From: a virus
Reading direction: 5' to 3' (one strand)
Virus record (IMG/VR): IMGVR_UViG_3300047311_000351
Span: 1 to 31,386 of that record
Length of the DNA: 31,386 nucleotides
Below, in pieces: positions 20,822-28,967 of this stretch (position 1 is its first letter; each line of letters begins with the position of its first letter). The translations under genes and the position numbers were made by a program. The notes beneath the pieces are model-generated. The model did no database searches, was not told the DNA's origin, and saw only the letters and a program-made list of their open reading frames with translations.

Positions 20822-21304
20822 ATGACCACCTGGACCCGCCAAGCAGCCGGCCACTACACGGCCGGGAACTCCGAGATCCGACGCGACCAGATTCGCTTTG
20901 GCGATGCCTGCGGCAGCACCGTGACGAGGTGGCACATCACCATCGACGGCATCCGCATGGACAGCTGGGCCAACCTCGCAGGCGCGAAAATCCGGGCCGC
21001 ACTACTGCCCGCGATCATGGCTGGCGAGAAATGCTGGGCGCGAGGTTGTGACCAGCCTGCGACCGGTAGCACGCCGCGAGCGACTGTGAACCTCCCCGGC
21101 GACGGAGAAATCGCCACCTGCGATCGCTGCCACCTGTCATTCACCGGCATCCCCCGCAACCTCACCGGGCGGCGCTGCTGGTCGTCGGATTGCAGCCGAC
21201 CGGCCAAGGGCCTTACCGCTCGCGCGGCGATCTACGGCCGAGGCTCCGGTTTCGTGGCAACCTGCAACGGCTGTCACCGTCACTACACCGGACAGGAACG
21301 CTGA
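20822..21304 (+). CDS. Protein with duplicated zinc-binding module
   Basis: This is a 160-residue protein. The N-terminal ~70 residues form a small strand-rich domain (GDACGSTVTRWHITIDGIRM). Two related modules follow, each with CWxxxC, a basic stretch, ATCxxCH and a YTG or FTG turn: CWARGC to CDRCHLSFTG, then CWSSDC to CNGCHRHYTG. Each should bind one zinc ion with four Cys/His ligands, and the pair clearly arose by tandem duplication. The protein is leaderless, and its stop overlaps the next start (TGATG). Nucleic-acid binding or a scaffold role is possible; no enzyme motif is present. Confidence 0.7.
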   Translation: MTTWTRQAAGHYTAGNSEIRRDQIRFGDACGSTVTRWHITIDGIRMDSWANLAGAKIRAALLPAIMAGEKCWARGCDQPATGSTPRATVNLPGDGEIATCDRCHLSFTGIPRNLTGRRCWSSDCSRPAKGLTARAAIYGRGSGFVATCNGCHRHYTGQER

Positions 21305-21591
21305 TGGCCGCCCCGAAGAACCCCAACACCGTTGCCGCCCGCGCCGCGAAAGCGGTCCGGGACCGCAACCTGAAACTCAGCACGGCGGCGCAGCTCCTGC
21401 GCGAGGCTGGCTGGACGGCCTATCCGCCCGTCACGCTGGCCGACCTGACCGCCCGCCTCGGACTCGACGACCACGAGCAGCAAGCGGTGCTGTCATTTTC
21501 CGGTGAGCCGGTCGACAAGGTGTGGACCGAGATCGAGGCCCGCGATCTGATCACCGCGTGGGAGGCATACAGCGACCCGAACGGCGACTAG
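21304..21591 (+). CDS. Hypothetical helical protein
   Basis: This is a 95-residue protein with a basic N-terminus (APKNPNTVAARAAKAVRDRN) and helical remainder (LKLSTAAQLLREAGW, LADLTARLGLDDHEQQAVL). It looks like a small DNA- or protein-binding helical domain but matches nothing I can name. It is coupled to the upstream gene by TGATG. The stop lies only four bases from the stop of the convergent connector gene, with no terminator between, so its transcript would run into the late operon as antisense RNA. Confidence 0.65.
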   Translation: MAAPKNPNTVAARAAKAVRDRNLKLSTAAQLLREAGWTAYPPVTLADLTARLGLDDHEQQAVLSFSGEPVDKVWTEIEARDLITAWEAYSDPNGD

Positions 21592-21595
21592 AGCC

Positions 21596-22132
21596 TCAAG
21601 CGGCGAGAGTGCCGCGGTACTGCGCAGCCAGCGCCGCGGCCGAGGGTGTCAACCTGATCCCACCCTCGTTCGCGGTGTACCGCACGATGTAGTCGTCGAT
21701 CTGCTCACCGGCGACCGCGCTGACCGGGATCACGTATGCCGTGGCGGCCGTCTCCAAGACGGCCGCCTTCACATCGTCGGTCGGCGCGGTGTAGCCGTGG
21801 GTCAGGTCGATCTCCACCTCATCGGGCGGGATCACGTAGGACAGGCCGAAACCGGCGGCGCGGTAGACGACATTCTTGATCACAGTCCAGCCGGTGACTG
21901 TGGCGCCGTTGATCCGGACCGCGGCCACCGCCGTCACCGGCCGGAACGGCAGCCGGATCCACACGTACCGGCTGCCCAGCGTGACGTACGTAGCCGACGT
22001 CGCCTCAAACCAGGTCGCCGCGGCCTGGCTGAACGCATTCGAGGCGAGCGTCAACACCTGGTTCGCGGTGTACGTGTCCAGGTCCTGTTGGAGGTAGCCG
22101 GCCAGTTCAGTTGCTGTCGCGTACTGAACCAT
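21596..22132 (-). CDS. Head-tail connector protein (gp6-like)
   Basis: This is a 178-residue protein. The ATATELAGYLQQDLDTYTAN start, the helix QVLTLASNAFSQAAATWFEA and the strand part (WIRLPFRPVTAVAAVRINGA, VEIDLTHGYTAPTDDVKAAV) are the pattern of HK97 gp6-type connectors that bind the portal. The ATG at 22132 overlaps the glycosyltransferase gene by 26 bp. In most actinophages it is followed at once by the closure gene; here the plus-strand cassette and the fibre block intervene. Confidence 0.85.
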   Translation of the reverse strand: MVQYATATELAGYLQQDLDTYTANQVLTLASNAFSQAAATWFEATSATYVTLGSRYVWIRLPFRPVTAVAAVRINGATVTGWTVIKNVVYRAAGFGLSYVIPPDEVEIDLTHGYTAPTDDVKAAVLETAATAYVIPVSAVAGEQIDDYIVRYTANEGGIRLTPSAAALAAQYRGTLAA

Positions 22133-22853
22133 CGGAGCTCCTCAGCGCCTTGACCGCAGCCACATGGACATCACGCATGCCGTCACACCAGTGCCGATAC
22201 AGCGCCTCGTCGCGGCGGTACTGATCGGCGCGGTTGACCCGCGCATACCCGCCATCCCAATCCGCCTTACCGGCAAGCGGATGGCAGTGTTCGATGACCA
22301 CCTCAGGCAGGTACCGCAGGCAGCCGGCGAGCCGGCCGAGGTCCATCACCGCGTTGTCGCAATACATGTGCTCCACCGGCGCCGGCACCATCGCACCGAG
22401 CGTCTGCACGATGTCGGAGGTCATCGCCCACGCCGTGCACAGCCGCTCCCGCTGCAATAGGTCGTCGCCGTAGACGATCCCGGTACCCATCTCCCGCAGC
22501 GCAGCCAGCATCGTTGACGCCCAGCCGACCGTGCGGGGACGATGGTCGTCGCCCATGAACGCGAGCGCGAAATGCCCCTGGCAGGCGAACAGGTTTGCCG
22601 CCCGGTCGAGCTTCGCCACCATCGGCCGCCAGCGGCCGGCGTTCATCAGATTGATTCCCCGGCCGGGGTCCGCGGCGGCGAGGCGGGCCAACGCGGTGTG
22701 GTAGCCCGGCAGGCTCGGATCGTCGTCGTCGACCGCGAAGACGAGGCCGGCCGACTCCCCGAACGCCTTCGTCGCGTCCCAGGCCGCCGCGACCCGTTCC
22801 AGCGACTCCGGCCGACCCCGAGAGGGGACGATGACCAGCAGGTCAGAGTTCAT
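22107..22853 (-). CDS. Glycosyltransferase (GT-A, family 2-like)
   Basis: This is a 248-residue enzyme. The opening LLVIVPSRGRPESLERVAAA is a classic GT2 nucleotide-sugar binding start. FAVDDDDPSLP provides acidic metal-binding residues, and FALAFMGDDHRPRTVGW supplies the second acidic (GDD) motif. The C-terminal part (ALYRHWCDGMRDVHVAAVKA) is helical. It should transfer a sugar from a nucleotide-sugar donor to a phage or host acceptor in the cytoplasm. It overlaps the 22843-24429 gene by 11 bp, so the two are coupled. Its place behind the capsid gene suggests a virion protein as acceptor. Confidence 0.8.
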   Translation of the reverse strand: MNSDLLVIVPSRGRPESLERVAAAWDATKAFGESAGLVFAVDDDDPSLPGYHTALARLAAADPGRGINLMNAGRWRPMVAKLDRAANLFACQGHFALAFMGDDHRPRTVGWASTMLAALREMGTGIVYGDDLLQRERLCTAWAMTSDIVQTLGAMVPAPVEHMYCDNAVMDLGRLAGCLRYLPEVVIEHCHPLAGKADWDGGYARVNRADQYRRDEALYRHWCDGMRDVHVAAVKALRSSDGSVRDSN

Positions 22854-24429
22854 CGCCGTGTACGTTCAGGTGAGGGCCATCGTGTGCGGTCGGCAGGCCG
22901 CAATGTGTCCGCTCCGGATCGCCCAACTCGCGCATGAATCCGTTGACGAAGTCGCAGCGAGCGATCGGCACCCGCACGAACAGGGTGTCGGCGAAGTGCC
23001 GCTCATGCTCCCAGCGGATCGCCGCGACGAACCCGACCTTCCCGAGCGCCTCGACCGCGTCCGGCCAGAACGCCGCGTACAGCTCGCGGGAGAGTTCCTG
23101 CGTCTCGACGACGACCAGGTCCACACCGGACAGGTCGGCGGATGCGAGCGCCTCCAGCTCGGTGCCCTGCGTATCGACGACCAGCACGTTCGCGGGCTCG
23201 GCGCACCCTGCCTGAAGGGCGAACAGCGGCTGTACGGCGACGTCGAACGCGTCAGCGGTCGGCACGTGGGCGTCTTCGCGAAGCCCGCTGAACACGCTGT
23301 CCACGGCACGGTGGAACGTCGCGGTTCCCGGCTCGGCCCCGACCGCGAACTCGACGACCGCACAGTCCGGGAATTCGGTGCGCAGGAAAGCGGCGTTGTC
23401 GGGGTCCGGCTCGACAAGGGTGATCTGGTCGAAACCGCACTTGCGGTAGATCGGCACCTCTTCGCCGCGGTGCGCGCCGACGTGCAGCACACCCTTCGCG
23501 GCGATGCCCAGGTCGGCGAGCGCCTCCGGTAGCAGGTCGAACGTCCACGCCTGCTCACGGGTCATCGCAATGCGCTTCAGCCCGGAAATGTCCGGCCGGC
23601 GTTCCAGCAGGGCCAGCGCGGTGCGCTCGCGGACGTACAGCTCCTCCGACACCCACACGTTCTTGAGGTGTGTCGTCTTGACGCGGGTGTCGACGTACAC
23701 CGGGATGTCCAGGGCGCCGGCCCGGACGCAGAACGACAGGTCCTCGCTGAACAGCTGTGCCGTGGACGGGTTCGGAATGCGGTCGTACCACTTCGGCCCG
23801 AACTCCGTCAGCATCCGCTCGAGGACGGATCGATGTATGACGATGCATGCCGATCCGGTGGCATGGCACTGGGTCACCGCGTCACGCGGGTAATCCCAGC
23901 GGACCGCGTACCCGGACTGTTCCTCCACGGTGATCCAGTCATAGATCACCGGTGTCGGCTGTGTGCGCCGGCCGCCCATCCCGTCGGACTCGATCTCCTG
24001 CTGGCTGAAGCACAGCGCGCCGACGATCGGACGCTCGACCGGGTCTGCGGCCGCGAGAAGCAACTCAAGGACGTCCGGGGGAAAGCCCATATCCGTGTCG
24101 AGCCAGAACAGCCATTGCGCGTCCGGGTACTCAGTCAGGAAGTCATGCACCGCGGTGTTCCGGGCGTCGATCAGGCCGCCGGTGCCGTACCGCAACGCGT
24201 GGACGCGTTCCAGGCCCGGGCCGAGCCTGCGGTGCGTCTGGTAGTCGAACGCGATCAGCTGCACCATCGAGCGGTGCCACGAGTAGGCGACGTCGTTGCC
24301 GCACACGTACGCCAGGACAACGGCGTCGGCGGAATTCGGAGCCTCATCGTGTCCATTGGCCGGACACGATGAGATGTGCTGGCTATGGGTTCGACACGTG
24401 CCGTCGCCGCTCACGTCGCACTCAGCCAC
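22843..24429 (-). CDS. Glycosyltransferase / FkbM methyltransferase fusion
   Basis: This is a 528-residue bifunctional protein. Residues ~36-285 are a GT-A glycosyltransferase: GGLIDARNTAVHDFL, WLFWLDTDMGFPP with the DxD motif, HATGSACIVIHRSVLE and FSEDLSFCVRAGA. Residues ~310-500 are an FkbM-type SAM-dependent methyltransferase: GVLHVGAHRGEEVPIYRKCG (SAM loop), LVEPDPDNAAFL and VVDTQGTELEAL. The termini carry Cys/His clusters (for example HCGLPTAHDGPH) that may bind zinc. The likely role is adding a sugar and O-methylating it, or modifying one glycan in two steps. The GTG at 24429 overlaps the previous gene. Donor and acceptor are unknown; the capsid or the nearby fibre proteins are candidates. 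Confidence 0.82.
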   Translation of the reverse strand: MAECDVSGDGTCRTHSQHISSCPANGHDEAPNSADAVVLAYVCGNDVAYSWHRSMVQLIAFDYQTHRRLGPGLERVHALRYGTGGLIDARNTAVHDFLTEYPDAQWLFWLDTDMGFPPDVLELLLAAADPVERPIVGALCFSQQEIESDGMGGRRTQPTPVIYDWITVEEQSGYAVRWDYPRDAVTQCHATGSACIVIHRSVLERMLTEFGPKWYDRIPNPSTAQLFSEDLSFCVRAGALDIPVYVDTRVKTTHLKNVWVSEELYVRERTALALLERRPDISGLKRIAMTREQAWTFDLLPEALADLGIAAKGVLHVGAHRGEEVPIYRKCGFDQITLVEPDPDNAAFLRTEFPDCAVVEFAVGAEPGTATFHRAVDSVFSGLREDAHVPTADAFDVAVQPLFALQAGCAEPANVLVVDTQGTELEALASADLSGVDLVVVETQELSRELYAAFWPDAVEALGKVGFVAAIRWEHERHFADTLFVRVPIARCDFVNGFMRELGDPERTHCGLPTAHDGPHLNVHGDEL

Positions 24430-24658
24430 GGCGCACGCCCCTGAACTGGTACCGATAGTGGTCCGTGGGCTTGCGCGAAGGGTCGGCCACCAGTTCGTAT
24501 TCCGCGAACCTGATCTCCGGGAGCTCTATAGGCTCTCCCCGATTCAGCCTCGGCGAACCAGTTACGTTGAATCGGTACTCCTGCGGCAGGTCAGGTAACG
24601 CCTGCACGCGACCATCCGCAGGACCGCCGGCGAACTCAGCGACAATTGCCTCAGCCAC
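24422..24658 (-). CDS. Hypothetical small protein
   Basis: This is a 78-residue protein of unknown family with a strand-rich core (ALPDLPQEYRFNVTGSPRL, IRFAEYELVADPSRKPTDHY). The GTG at 24658 overlaps the upstream stop by 8 bp and the gene overlaps the following GTG, so it is translationally coupled on both sides. The pattern FAGGPADGRVQALPDLPQEY, with a C-terminal HYRYQFRG strand, resembles small actinophage proteins of unknown role found near capsid genes. Confidence 0.65.
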   Translation of the reverse strand: MAEAIVAEFAGGPADGRVQALPDLPQEYRFNVTGSPRLNRGEPIELPEIRFAEYELVADPSRKPTDHYRYQFRGVRRG

Positions 24659-24893
24659 GGCGGATGTCCCGCCGCTCGCCGGGCGCGGCCGTCGCCGTCT
24701 CCACCGGCGGATCGTTATAGCCGGGCGGTTCCGCGCTGTATCGCAGCCCGTACCGCGAATCGCGGGAGAACAGCGTCGGCGCGGCCTTCACCACGGGATC
24801 ACTCGCCGGCCAGTGCTCACCCTTGTGCACGAGCACGACGCCGCACGTCTGCGTCGGTATCTGCGCGGTCTCGACCGCATACACCACATCCAT
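24651..24893 (-). CDS. Hypothetical small protein behind the capsid terminator
   Basis: This is an 80-residue protein. I chose the ATG at 24893 because of the GGGAGG site 6 bases upstream; the frame is open to 24929, but that part lies in the hairpins. The core (VYAVETAQIPTQTCGVVLVH, GEHWPASDPVVKAAPTLFS) looks like a compact strand-helix domain, and the C-terminus is Pro/Arg-rich. It is the first gene after the post-capsid hairpins. Its function is unknown. Confidence 0.65.
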   Translation of the reverse strand: MDVVYAVETAQIPTQTCGVVLVHKGEHWPASDPVVKAAPTLFSRDSRYGLRYSAEPPGYNDPPVETATAAPGERRDIRRG

Positions 24894-24913
24894 GTCAAAC
24901 CTCCCAGGTAAGC

Positions 24914-24948
24914 GGCAACCCCCGGGCACCTGGGACCCGGGGGTTGCC
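24914..24948. terminator. 13-bp hairpin after the capsid genes
   Basis: A perfect 13-bp stem (24914-24926 with 24936-24948) closes a 9-nt loop. With the neighbouring hairpin it follows the capsid and 71-residue genes on the minus strand. No T-run is present, so it may attenuate transcription or stabilise the capsid mRNA end. Confidence 0.65.
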
Positions 24949-24950
24949 TT

Positions 24951-24971
24951 CCCTCGTCCGCGAGACGAGGG
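24951..24971. terminator. 8-bp hairpin next to the post-capsid terminator
   Basis: CCCTCGTC (24951-24958) pairs with GACGAGGG (24964-24971) around a 5-nt loop. It is the first of two stacked hairpins met by leftward transcription after the 71-residue gene. Confidence 0.55.
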
Positions 24972-24982
24972 TGATCGGTCGG

Positions 24983-25198
24983 CTACTCGTAGCCGAGGTC
25001 AGCGAGCTGCACGACCAGGGCTGCGGCCCGGTCGGCGTCGTCGTTCATGCGTGCCGTCTGCAGTTCGGCCATCACCTGATGCACTGCCGGGTCACCCGAC
25101 TCGCTTGCGCGGGCCAGCTTCGGCGCGGGCGTCGGAGCGGGCGGCGGTGTCGGGTCAGGCGTCGACTCAGGGACGGCGCTCCTCCTCGGATCGGTCAT
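24983..25198 (-). CDS. Small Pro-rich protein downstream of the capsid gene
   Basis: This is a 71-residue protein. The first half is Pro/Thr-rich and disordered (ESTPDPTPPPAPTPAPKLAR). The second half forms one helix pair (HQVMAELQTARM, DRAAALVVQLADLGYE). The ATG at 25198 comes 3 bases after the capsid stop, so it is cotranslated. Similar short proteins follow capsid genes in actinophages, with unknown role; a minor head protein or assembly aid is possible. Confidence 0.65.
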   Translation of the reverse strand: MTDPRRSAVPESTPDPTPPPAPTPAPKLARASESGDPAVHQVMAELQTARMNDDADRAAALVVQLADLGYE

Positions 25199-25201
25199 CG
25201 G

Positions 25202-26779
25202 TCAGGAACTCACCAGGAGCCGGAACGCGAGATCGTTCGCCGAGGACCCGCCGATGCGGGAGTACGCGAACAGGCCGCGCTGGCCGGTCGGCATGCCGTA
25301 CGCGGAGCCGGCGGTCGCCTGCTGGAAGATCTGCGGGATGAGCTCGACGGACATCCCGCCGCGCCGCGCGATCACGTAGTTGGAGAAGTCGCCGGCGATG
25401 GCGTACCCCTCCGTCGCCGTGGTGACCGTGGTCGTGGTCGGCATGTACGGCGACTCGTAGACGGGGCTCTGGAACAGCTCCTCCACCGAGCCTTCCGGCA
25501 GGTTGACCGTGTAGGCGTGGTAGACGTTCGCCGCGCCGAGCTGCCGGATGGCGTTATTCACGGCGACGTTCATGAGCCAGGACGCGTTGCGGCGGTTGCG
25601 CTGCGGGACGGCCTGCCACACGTTGTACGGGTCGTTGACGGTGATGCCCGGGTTGGTGGCCACCTTGACCCGCACGTTGGTGTTCGCGCTGAGGCAGGTG
25701 AGGATGCCCTTCGGCTCACCCGTGCCGGAACCGCGGGTGAACTTGTCGACGAGGAGCTCGTCGTAGCCGGCGGCCAGCAGGGTCTGCATCTCGCTGGCGA
25801 AGCCGGGGTAGTCCATTCCGACTTCGATCGAGTAGGGGATGAATCCGCGGGCCATGAACACCGTGACGATCGGCTGCGCCAGGGTCGGCGAGTCGTCGCT
25901 AACCGCGGAGGCCTCCGTGTCGAACGACCAGGTGACACCGGCGCTGGAGACGCCCTTCCAGACGTTGGTGTTGACGTCGACCTGCTTCGCGATGGACAGG
26001 AACGGGTTACCCGATCCCTGCGCGGTCATGATGATGCTGGGGTCGATGAACACGGGAATGCCGAAGCCGCCGGCGGTGGTGGTGCCTTCCGACGCGGCCC
26101 GGTATTCCTGGTAGGCGCGGACCGCCTGCCGCTCCTCGTCAGAGAGCAGGCCCATCGCGTTGGGGTCGGTGACCAGCTTCATCCACGCTTCGCGGTAGTG
26201 TTCGTTCTCGGTGACGATGATCCGCCTGGCGATGTCGGGGTTGCGGCGGATCTGCAGCTCGACGTGGTCTTTCTCGTCGGAGCGCAGGTGCGAGGCGGCG
26301 TTGCGGTCGTCCAGCGTCCGCAGCGCCCGGTCCCGGGCCTCCTGGTTGGTCAGGCGTCGGACGTCGGCGCCGGCCTCCCCGCCGTAGTTGATGTTCGCCA
26401 GTGCGCGCTGCACCGCGGCCGGCTTGCGGCGGAAGATCTCCTGGATGTTGCGGTGTTCCTCGACCCTGGCGATGGCCAGGTCGCGCAGCTTCAGGCCGTA
26501 GTCGAACGCCTTCTGCTCTTCGGAGGTCTTCTCCCGGAGCTCGCCGGTGTCGTCGTCCTGGTGCAGGCTCTTCAGGTGTGCGTCGAGGACCTCGACGTAG
26601 CGGGCCAGTTCGTCGGGGGTCTTGCCGCGCAGCTCCTCGGGCATGTCACCGGCCACGAGCGCGGCAACGTCCTTGCCGTGCAACTCGTCGCCAATATTGG
26701 GGGCGCCGCCCTGGGCCAGCCAGATCGGGGCGCCGTTCTTGCGGTAGCCGAGCAACCTCGGCGTGCGGCGGATGTTCAC
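25202..26779 (-). CDS. Major capsid protein (HK97 fold)
   Basis: This is a 525-residue capsid subunit with a long N-terminal part. Residues ~1-215 are mostly charged helix (ELRGKTPDELARYVEVLDAH, HRNIQEIFRRKPAAVQRALA) and act like a delta or scaffold domain that the protease would remove. Residues ~225-525 carry the HK97-type core: TTTAGGFGIPVFIDPSII, then IGG-like strands, GYDELLVDKFTRGSGTGEPK and a C-terminal strand end. The motif GTGEPKGIL is the common marker of HK97 capsids. The GTG start overlaps the protease stop. It should assemble the icosahedral shell around the portal. Confidence 0.92.
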   Translation of the reverse strand: MNIRRTPRLLGYRKNGAPIWLAQGGAPNIGDELHGKDVAALVAGDMPEELRGKTPDELARYVEVLDAHLKSLHQDDDTGELREKTSEEQKAFDYGLKLRDLAIARVEEHRNIQEIFRRKPAAVQRALANINYGGEAGADVRRLTNQEARDRALRTLDDRNAASHLRSDEKDHVELQIRRNPDIARRIIVTENEHYREAWMKLVTDPNAMGLLSDEERQAVRAYQEYRAASEGTTTAGGFGIPVFIDPSIIMTAQGSGNPFLSIAKQVDVNTNVWKGVSSAGVTWSFDTEASAVSDDSPTLAQPIVTVFMARGFIPYSIEVGMDYPGFASEMQTLLAAGYDELLVDKFTRGSGTGEPKGILTCLSANTNVRVKVATNPGITVNDPYNVWQAVPQRNRRNASWLMNVAVNNAIRQLGAANVYHAYTVNLPEGSVEELFQSPVYESPYMPTTTTVTTATEGYAIAGDFSNYVIARRGGMSVELIPQIFQQATAGSAYGMPTGQRGLFAYSRIGGSSANDLAFRLLVSS

Positions 26780-27564
26780 AGGATGCCTCTCAGGCGTAGC
26801 GCGTCGGTGTCGGCGCGCGAACGGGTGGGAACGGTTGGCCGCTCGCCGTTTCCTGGCTGCGTACCCGTGGGGTCGTCACCGGCGGCACTCCGCGTGCCGG
26901 CGGTGAGGTCTAGGCCCGCGTGAGTGCGGAGCTCGGTGGCGAGCTCGCGCAGCATCAGGCGGTGTTCGTCGGGGGTCAGCTGCGCGAGCAGCGACCGCAC
27001 ACCGACGGAGGTGGATTCGTAGGCCGGGAACACGACCGGGCCGAGTTCGTACAGCGGGTCGACGCGCAGGATCGTGCGCTTCAACGGGCCGCGGTCGCCA
27101 GGATTCCAGAGCAGTTGCTCTAGCTCACCGGCCTTGACCGGTGCACCGTTGACGTCGGTCCATTTCTCGTCGGCGACGCCGAATCGGAACGACATGCCGC
27201 TGATCGCGTTGCCTTCGATGGCCTGCCGGATCGGCTCGACAACGTCGTTGTCGAAGAGGCGGGCCTGCACGTAGAGGCCCTGGTCGTCCTCGCTGAGCTG
27301 CTGGATCGAGCCGATCGGTACTGAACCTGTCCGGGCGTCACGGCCGTGGTCGAACTGCAGCACCGGCATCCGACCGCGGAGAACCCGCTTGAACGCTCCG
27401 GAGGCGATCTCCTCGTCGAAATCGCCTTCCCACGACTGAATGCAGGTGGACGTGTTGAAGACCGCGGCGTAGCCCTCCAAGGTGCGGCCGTCGCCGGTGT
27501 CGCCGGTCGCGCGGAACTCGACCGCACGCAGGCAGATCGACGGGGCTTTCGTCAGCGTGGTCAC
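26776..27564 (-). CDS. Prohead protease (HK97 family)
   Basis: This is a 262-residue maturation protease. The motifs EGYAAVFNTST, VLQFDHGRD (catalytic His at about residue 73) and NAISGMSFRFGV (catalytic Ser at about 125) are in the order of the U35/S78 family, followed by VVFPAYESTSVGVRS, the typical end of the domain. The last ~60 residues are disordered and may be cleaved. It should remove the capsid N-terminal domain during prohead maturation. The GTG overlaps the portal stop (GTGA), and its stop overlaps the capsid GTG. Confidence 0.9.
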   Translation of the reverse strand: MTTLTKAPSICLRAVEFRATGDTGDGRTLEGYAAVFNTSTCIQSWEGDFDEEIASGAFKRVLRGRMPVLQFDHGRDARTGSVPIGSIQQLSEDDQGLYVQARLFDNDVVEPIRQAIEGNAISGMSFRFGVADEKWTDVNGAPVKAGELEQLLWNPGDRGPLKRTILRVDPLYELGPVVFPAYESTSVGVRSLLAQLTPDEHRLMLRELATELRTHAGLDLTAGTRSAAGDDPTGTQPGNGERPTVPTRSRADTDALRLRGIL

Positions 27565-28967
27565 GCCGGCCCTCCTGTCGTAGTCGATGGCGGCGGATTC
27601 GAACCAGGCAGTTGCAACTGGACACTCACCAGGCCCGTATGAACCAGAAGCGACATGTCCTGACCGATGACCGCAGATTTCGCCGAATCAGGCGTGAAAC
27701 CCTCTCGGACCAATTGGCCGATAGTGGTCGCGTTGATCTGCGCGATCTCGGCAGCGTCTTTCGCGTCCTCACGCAGGATCGGCATGTCCGCCGTGTCGAA
27801 CCACAGTTCGGCGTCTTCCACGCCGGTGCGCGGATTCTTCGGTTTCACCATGATGGATTCAACCGATGCGCACAGGTCCTGCAGCGACGGATAGATCCAC
27901 GAGTCAGCGAAGATACGCCGGGCCATGCCGAAGTTGCCGGCGTTCAGAGACGAACCGGCGAGGCCTTCCGAGATTCCCAACAGCGGTGCCGGAACTCGGC
28001 CGAGCATCGCAATTCTTGTCTCGCCGGCTCCCTGGGTCGCCTTGAAATCCAGCTGCTTCAGGTCGGCGCCGACAACCGTCGCGTCGGCGCCAGCAGCCAG
28101 ATACAGCGTGCGGTAAGCGTTGGACACGCCCGCATGCTTCGCTTCCATCGCGTCGACGATTTCGGTGAAATGTTCCGGGGTTACCGCGTTGATGCCCTTG
28201 ACGACCATGTTCGGGGTTGCGCCATTCGCAAAGAATTGCAACTTGTGCTGGGTCGCCGCGCGGTCGCCGCGAATGTCCGTGAGAGCCGCGGTCACCCACG
28301 ATTGGCCCATGCCGGGGTTGGTCGGGTCGGGAATCTGCGACCAGTGCGCGAACTCGTCAGGCAGGAGCGTGTTCAGCTGCCCGCGACCGTTACCAATCCC
28401 GCCGTTCTGGTAGACGAGGCCCAGCAGTTCACCGTCCAGCGCGGTCGACGCAATCTCTTCCGGATCCTGATTGGAGCCGAAAAGCAGCCCACACCAGTCC
28501 GGGCGCAACACCCGCAGCCGGTCGGGGCGGCGCGCCACGAACGCGTTGCCGGCCAGCCCGGAATGCCATTCCATCGTGGCGATCAAATCCCCGGTAGTCG
28601 CCTTCGGCCAGGGCCGTTCCAGCAACGCGAGTTCGCGGTTACCGAACAGCCGCCGCGGGGTCGGCGACGACGGCAGGTTGCGCCAGGTGAAGCGCATTCC
28701 CGACAGCACCAAGGCGCGAACCATCTGCGCCGCGAACGCCGGCGGGCACATTCGCAGGGCTGCCGCGTAGCTGGGCAGCGTCGTAGCGATCCGCTGAACC
28801 TTCTGCCCGGTCCACGTCTCAGTCAGGCCAATCTGATTCAGCCCGAACGGATAATTATTGCCGTCGTAGTTGAACTGCGACGGGATCAGGTACTCGGCAA
28901 GCCATTCGTCGGCGCTGAAGCGCTTCTCGTCCTTACCGCCAGCGGCGATGCGTTCCAGCAGACCCAT
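27561..28967 (-). CDS. Portal protein (HK97-like)
   Basis: This is a 468-residue portal with the usual features: an N-terminal helix (LERIAAGGKDEKRFSADEWL), a long mixed domain, ATQHKLQFFANGATPNMVVK, DATVVGADLKQLDFKATQ and GRVPAPLLGISEGLAGSS, the last three being the conserved clip and stem motifs of phage portals. It forms the dodecameric ring through which DNA enters. The ATG at 28967 overlaps the previous stop as TAATG; the frame is open further upstream, but only as a shadow. It is followed directly by the protease. Confidence 0.9.
   Translation of the reverse strand: MGLLERIAAGGKDEKRFSADEWLAEYLIPSQFNYDGNNYPFGLNQIGLTETWTGQKVQRIATTLPSYAAALRMCPPAFAAQMVRALVLSGMRFTWRNLPSSPTPRRLFGNRELALLERPWPKATTGDLIATMEWHSGLAGNAFVARRPDRLRVLRPDWCGLLFGSNQDPEEIASTALDGELLGLVYQNGGIGNGRGQLNTLLPDEFAHWSQIPDPTNPGMGQSWVTAALTDIRGDRAATQHKLQFFANGATPNMVVKGINAVTPEHFTEIVDAMEAKHAGVSNAYRTLYLAAGADATVVGADLKQLDFKATQGAGETRIAMLGRVPAPLLGISEGLAGSSLNAGNFGMARRIFADSWIYPSLQDLCASVESIMVKPKNPRTGVEDAELWFDTADMPILREDAKDAAEIAQINATTIGQLVREGFTPDSAKSAVIGQDMSLLVHTGLVSVQLQLPGSNPPPSTTTGGPA

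Noticed and set aside
24944-26923. Long plus-strand frames opposite the capsid (and 27612-28970 opposite the portal)
   Set aside because: These are antisense shadows of well-supported head genes, with no motif and no ribosome site.
27585-27610. GGTTCGAATCC T-loop-like sequence on the minus strand
   Set aside because: No matching T-stem, acceptor or anticodon arm; it is the coding end of the portal gene.
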